Shown here: piece by piece, positions 44,301 through 47,196 of the stretch
Layout: each line of letters starts with the position of its first letter
How positions within the stretch are numbered: position 1 is the stretch's first letter
DNA from: an aff. Roholtiella sp. LEGE 12411
GTDB taxonomy: Bacteria > Cyanobacteriota > Cyanobacteriia > Cyanobacteriales > Nostocaceae
Assembly (NCBI RefSeq): GCF_015206995.1
Contig: NZ_JADEXR010000037.1
Location: forward strand, 1-47,196
Direction of reading: 5' to 3'
DNA: 47,196 nucleotides
Translations under genes and position numbers: made by a program
Notes under the pieces: model-generated
Database searches by the model: none
Seen by the model: only the letters and a program-made list of their open reading frames with translations
Told to the model about the DNA's origin: nothing

Positions 44301-44942
44301 CCACTGGTTTAAGCAAGCATCTGACGCAAATGATAAATATACTATTGCTCGAATTATGAGTATTTTACTAACAGGTATTCTCGATTCGGAAATTGTGCTT
44401 TAATCGCAATATTTTAGAGATCAGAATTTACGCAAGTGTCATATTTTTAACGCCAGAGGTTGTCCAGAGTCAAAGGTCAAAAGTCCAAAAAACCTTGATT
44501 CTTGACCCTTGACCCTTGACTCTTATACCAGAAGCCTTGTGTGCCAGTTGCGTAAGTCCTAGAGATATTGCATATATGTTTCTTGTCTATTGTTGTTGTC
44601 ATATTCGACTGATAATATTCGTTTTATAGGCATCTTATTTCAGGTATAGCTAGTCTACTTGGGCGGAAGTTTACCTACTTTTAACAACGGGCTTAAGCCC
44701 CAAGTCTGGTTCATTGGGATCGTAGCTGGATGTACGCCTTGCTGTAGTAGTCAGGACTTATACCAAGTTACTTTAAACGGGAAACATAATTTTTTGTATA
44801 GACGTGGTATGGCACGGCTATACAGGATTTGAATGTATCGTGATTAAGGTGAAATGGTATTACCTGCTGGCTTATTCCTGAAATTTTTTGCCAATCATTG
44901 TTCCTACTGTACTTATTTGATAACTACACAAATCCACTTGTT
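44301..44942. other. Long intergenic region without genes
   Basis: No gene is seen over about 640 bp between convergent genes. It contains TTGACCC-type tandem repeats (44464-44525), a perfect palindrome GGGCTTAAGCCC near 44690, and AT-rich sequence. No tRNA-like cloverleaf was recognised. Confidence 0.55.
44464..44525. repeat. Short tandem repeats (AAAAGTC / TTGACCC)
   Basis: GTCAAAG/GTCAAAA units on the left and CTTGACC units on the right are mutually complementary, so the block can also fold into an imperfect hairpin. Confidence 0.75.
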
Positions 44943-44980
44943 AAAACCTCCATCAACCTAAGTTAATGGAGGTTTTTTTT
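44943..44980. terminator. Bidirectional intrinsic terminator
   Basis: AAAACCTCCAT (44943-44953) pairs with ATGGAGGTTTT (44966-44976), extended by AAC/GTT inside, and is followed by a run of T on the plus strand. On the minus strand it lies just after the DUF1565/SPOR gene stop and ends in TTTT. Confidence 0.85.
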
Positions 44981-44994
44981 AATTGCTAACTTGA

Positions 44995-46839
44995 TTAATT
45001 CAACGGTTCAAGAACAGCTCTTAAACCTTTACTATTTAGTGTTCTGACCATTTCCTTGGCGTTATATTCGCTGCTAAAGACACCCGCTTGCATGACTCTT
45101 CTACCTTGCCAGACTGTGGAAAACGCACCAGGAGCAAGCGATCGCACTAAATCACGCTGATTATCAGTTGCTAGTTGCACCATCACACGATAACGAACAC
45201 CAAACGGTGTAGCAGGCGGCAAATCTCCACCATAAGCCAGAGTTGGAGTTGGCTGTTTTTGTAGATGGCGATCGCCTGGTGGCAAAAGTGATGAATCGCC
45301 AAGGGGAGCAGCTTCTAATGTGGCTAACGGCTGCCTTTGATCCCTTGCCCTTGGTACTTGTGCCTGTACTACATCCGATGGAGCCTGGGGTGCAGTAAAC
45401 TCAATCGTGTTGGGATCAATCCGCACATAATTCATCTGCGGCACATCAGGCAGACTTGCTGGTTTAGGAATTATATTTGCCCTTGGAGCACCTTGAGTGC
45501 CTGTCGGTATCTGTCTATTTAACAAGCTGCTGGGAATCGGAAATCCGGCAACTCTAGAGGTTGGTGGCTGTTGATTCGATTTGGGCACAGAAATCGGTGC
45601 ATTGGCTGGCAAAAGTGGCAATAGCTGACTGTTCAATTGTGCAGCGTCGTTATTTTGGGAAAAGCTATTGCTGGGTAATGGCAGTGTTTGCGTGTTGGGA
45701 GTTTCAGAGACTCCCGGAGCTGAGAAGGAGATTTCTCGCCCCACATTGTTGGAGACAGGTGTAGGTTGATTTTGGGCACTGGGTGCTGTTATGCCTTTAA
45801 TATCTACATTGCCAGCGATCTTATTGCCAGTAAAGTTATTGCCAAAGGCAGAAATTACCTGCTTAGCAGCGCTGGCGTTAATGTCGTAGCGAGTGTTGTT
45901 GCGAAACTCATTACCTCCTGGTTCAGATGCGCTACCTAAATCTGGCATTGCTTGAGCGATCGCAACTACACCATCTTCTTTACTACCTTGAATAAAATTA
46001 TTCCGCAAAATCGGGCGGGCATTTGCCTGTACTAAAATTCCCGATCTGTTGTCCTGAATTTGATTACCTACCACTATAGGAGCCGCATTTTGGGCAATGT
46101 TGATTCCAAAGCCCGTTTTTTGCAAGATATTTTCCCGTACCTCAGCACTGGAACTACCAGCAATTGTGATCCCATTTGCTCCATTAAGATAAAAGTAATT
46201 CTTGCTAATAATCGGCGCAGCTTTACCAGTAACGGAAATCCCATCTTGAGTACTGCCACTAAAGGTATTTTCCGCAATTACTGGATTGCTAGATTCAATC
46301 CACAAACCATAACCACGAGGATTGGAATTCGTCACCGTCACCCCAGTGAGCACAGCTTGGCTTGCCCCAACAATTGTAACATTTTGACCGCCAAAGCTCC
46401 GACTAAGGTATTCACCGCCTCCCTGGATGGTAATATCCTTGCCTTTATTCCCAGGATCTCCTTGAATTGAAACACCCGATTTCATTATTAAAGGAAATAC
46501 CTCTCCAGTCTCAGCACTGTAAGTGCCAGTGGAGAGCATAATTACAGTATTGGCATTAGCTAAGCGCAGGGCTTGGGTAATCGTTTTCAAAGGAGTGCGT
46601 AAACCCGTAGCGGCTTGTCGAGAGACATCACCGCCGTTACCTGCATTGTCATCTCCAACACTTGGGTTGACAAACAGCACGTTAACCTGAGAAATTGTTT
46701 TCTCACCCAGTGGCCTCGAATCTGGTGCAGATGGGACTTGAGCAATGGCGCTGTCAGGGCTTGTGCCCAGGAACGCTATACTTACTACTCCCATGCTTAC
46801 AGTAAAAGATAATACTGAAGGATGAAAAATTGAAAGCAT
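44995..46839 (-). CDS. Exported DUF1565 beta-helix protein with SPOR-like C terminus
   Basis: I prefer the start at 46839 because it gives a clean signal peptide (SVLSFTVSMGVVSIAFLG, cleavage near AIA-Q). The frame also opens at GTG 46926 or ATG 46917, the latter with AGGA upstream. Residues about 50-330 of the mature protein are a DUF1565 beta-helix (GTYSAETGEVFPLIMKSGVS, GLWIESSNPVIAENTF). Next come about 200 residues rich in Pro/Gln/Ser/Asn, and a C-terminal 70-residue SPOR-like domain (RYRVMVQLATDNQRDLVRSL, RRVMQAGVFSSEYNAKEM). SPOR domains bind denuded peptidoglycan. It is likely a periplasmic or outer-wall protein. Confidence 0.83.
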   Translation of the reverse strand: MLSIFHPSVLSFTVSMGVVSIAFLGTSPDSAIAQVPSAPDSRPLGEKTISQVNVLFVNPSVGDDNAGNGGDVSRQAATGLRTPLKTITQALRLANANTVIMLSTGTYSAETGEVFPLIMKSGVSIQGDPGNKGKDITIQGGGEYLSRSFGGQNVTIVGASQAVLTGVTVTNSNPRGYGLWIESSNPVIAENTFSGSTQDGISVTGKAAPIISKNYFYLNGANGITIAGSSSAEVRENILQKTGFGINIAQNAAPIVVGNQIQDNRSGILVQANARPILRNNFIQGSKEDGVVAIAQAMPDLGSASEPGGNEFRNNTRYDINASAAKQVISAFGNNFTGNKIAGNVDIKGITAPSAQNQPTPVSNNVGREISFSAPGVSETPNTQTLPLPSNSFSQNNDAAQLNSQLLPLLPANAPISVPKSNQQPPTSRVAGFPIPSSLLNRQIPTGTQGAPRANIIPKPASLPDVPQMNYVRIDPNTIEFTAPQAPSDVVQAQVPRARDQRQPLATLEAAPLGDSSLLPPGDRHLQKQPTPTLAYGGDLPPATPFGVRYRVMVQLATDNQRDLVRSLAPGAFSTVWQGRRVMQAGVFSSEYNAKEMVRTLNSKGLRAVLEPLN

Positions 46840-46926
46840 TGCTGATTCCAGAAACCTCAGCTTTACTAGTAAGACATTTTCTTTACGGTACTTAGGAAAT
46901 ACAACAGGGGGAATCATATTTAACAC

Positions 46927-47196
46927 AAATCCTTATAACTAACAATAAATTCTTATACTCTCAAACACTAATATGTCGATAATATTACTCACATATTGAC
47001 CTATTCACGATTTTTAATACAGAGTAATAAATGAAGGGACTAGGGACTGGGGGACAAGGTGAATAAATACCCAATAAGCTAATAAGCATTTAAGTTGCAT
47101 AAAACCAGCGCTGAAGCCCTTGCTACAAGCGAATCACTCTGGAAAAATGAATGACGATTAGCTTACCCAATGCCCAATGCCCCATCCCCCATCCCC
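46927..47196. other. Gene-free trailing segment
   Basis: AT-rich upstream DNA of the DUF1565/SPOR gene, probably with its promoter. It is followed by GGGACTA/GGGACTG-type short repeats near 47036-47056 and CCCCATC/CCCAATG tandem units at 47168-47196. No gene is seen. Confidence 0.6.

Noticed and set aside
44640-44800. Possible tRNA or small RNA gene in the long spacer
   Set aside because: The GGGCTTAAGCCC palindrome is isolated, and no T-arm or acceptor-stem pairing could be found.

Overview
The window looks like chromosome from a filamentous, heterocyst-forming-type cyanobacterium (Nostocales: Nostoc/Anabaena/Calothrix relatives). The signs are frequent HIP1-type GCGATCGC octamers, AT-rich intergenic DNA filled with heptameric short tandem repeats (TAGTCAT, TTGACCC, CCCTATT types), dispersed small palindromes, and a set of recognisable cyanobacterial genes: glpX-type FBPase/SBPase, hemA, pgi, purU, a PrcA-like calcium-dependent protease, a NatA/NatC-like amino-acid ABC pair, and SLH and DUF1565 surface proteins. 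The genus is an inference.

Layout. 1-683: no gene, a probable IS200/IS605-type relict and a tandem-hairpin repeat. 684-7189: mostly minus-strand housekeeping genes (CGFS glutaredoxin and BolA side by side, an exported helical protein, a PlsC acyltransferase, TadA, a CPYC glutaredoxin, a DUF981 membrane protein), with the plus-strand S8 protease at 2369. 7661-11511: plus-strand glpX, hemA with a strong terminator, an ArsR-type regulator behind a 30-bp palindrome, and a Uma2 nuclease-like gene. 11549-14446: a two-gene minus-strand operon, a phosphate-type binding lipoprotein followed by a sensor kinase.

14447-26018 is accessory. It holds a transposase C-terminal relict, a truncated lasso-peptide B2 gene, a GNAT gene, a 170-bp MITE with TTA target duplications, an 8.3-kb gene for a 2779-residue coiled-coil/repeat/RTX protein, and a carbamoyltransferase stump of about 65 codons. 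A 22-23 bp direct repeat lies at both edges (14542 and 25996), and the right copy starts where carbamoyltransferase homology stops. The giant protein, with at least 12 Trp-anchored modules of about 54 residues before a C-terminal RTX block, is the best candidate for something undescribed.

26087-40000: natA/natC-like genes, a possible toxin-antitoxin pair, pgi, a Rossmann-like + double-ACT operon, a 36-codon ORF with a strong ribosome binding site just upstream of a diguanylate cyclase, an ATPase-less HEAGH protease, and a five-gene minus-strand run (ABC ATPase, permease, GldG-like, DUF4340, purU). 40000-47196: a HicB-like gene that appears frameshifted, an array of nine 21-bp repeats, a conserved hypothetical gene, and two DUF1565 beta-helix proteins. 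One of these carries six SLH modules but no visible signal peptide; the other has a signal peptide and a SPOR-like C terminus.

No rRNA, tRNA or CRISPR array was recognised by eye. All assignments come from reading motifs; no database search was run.
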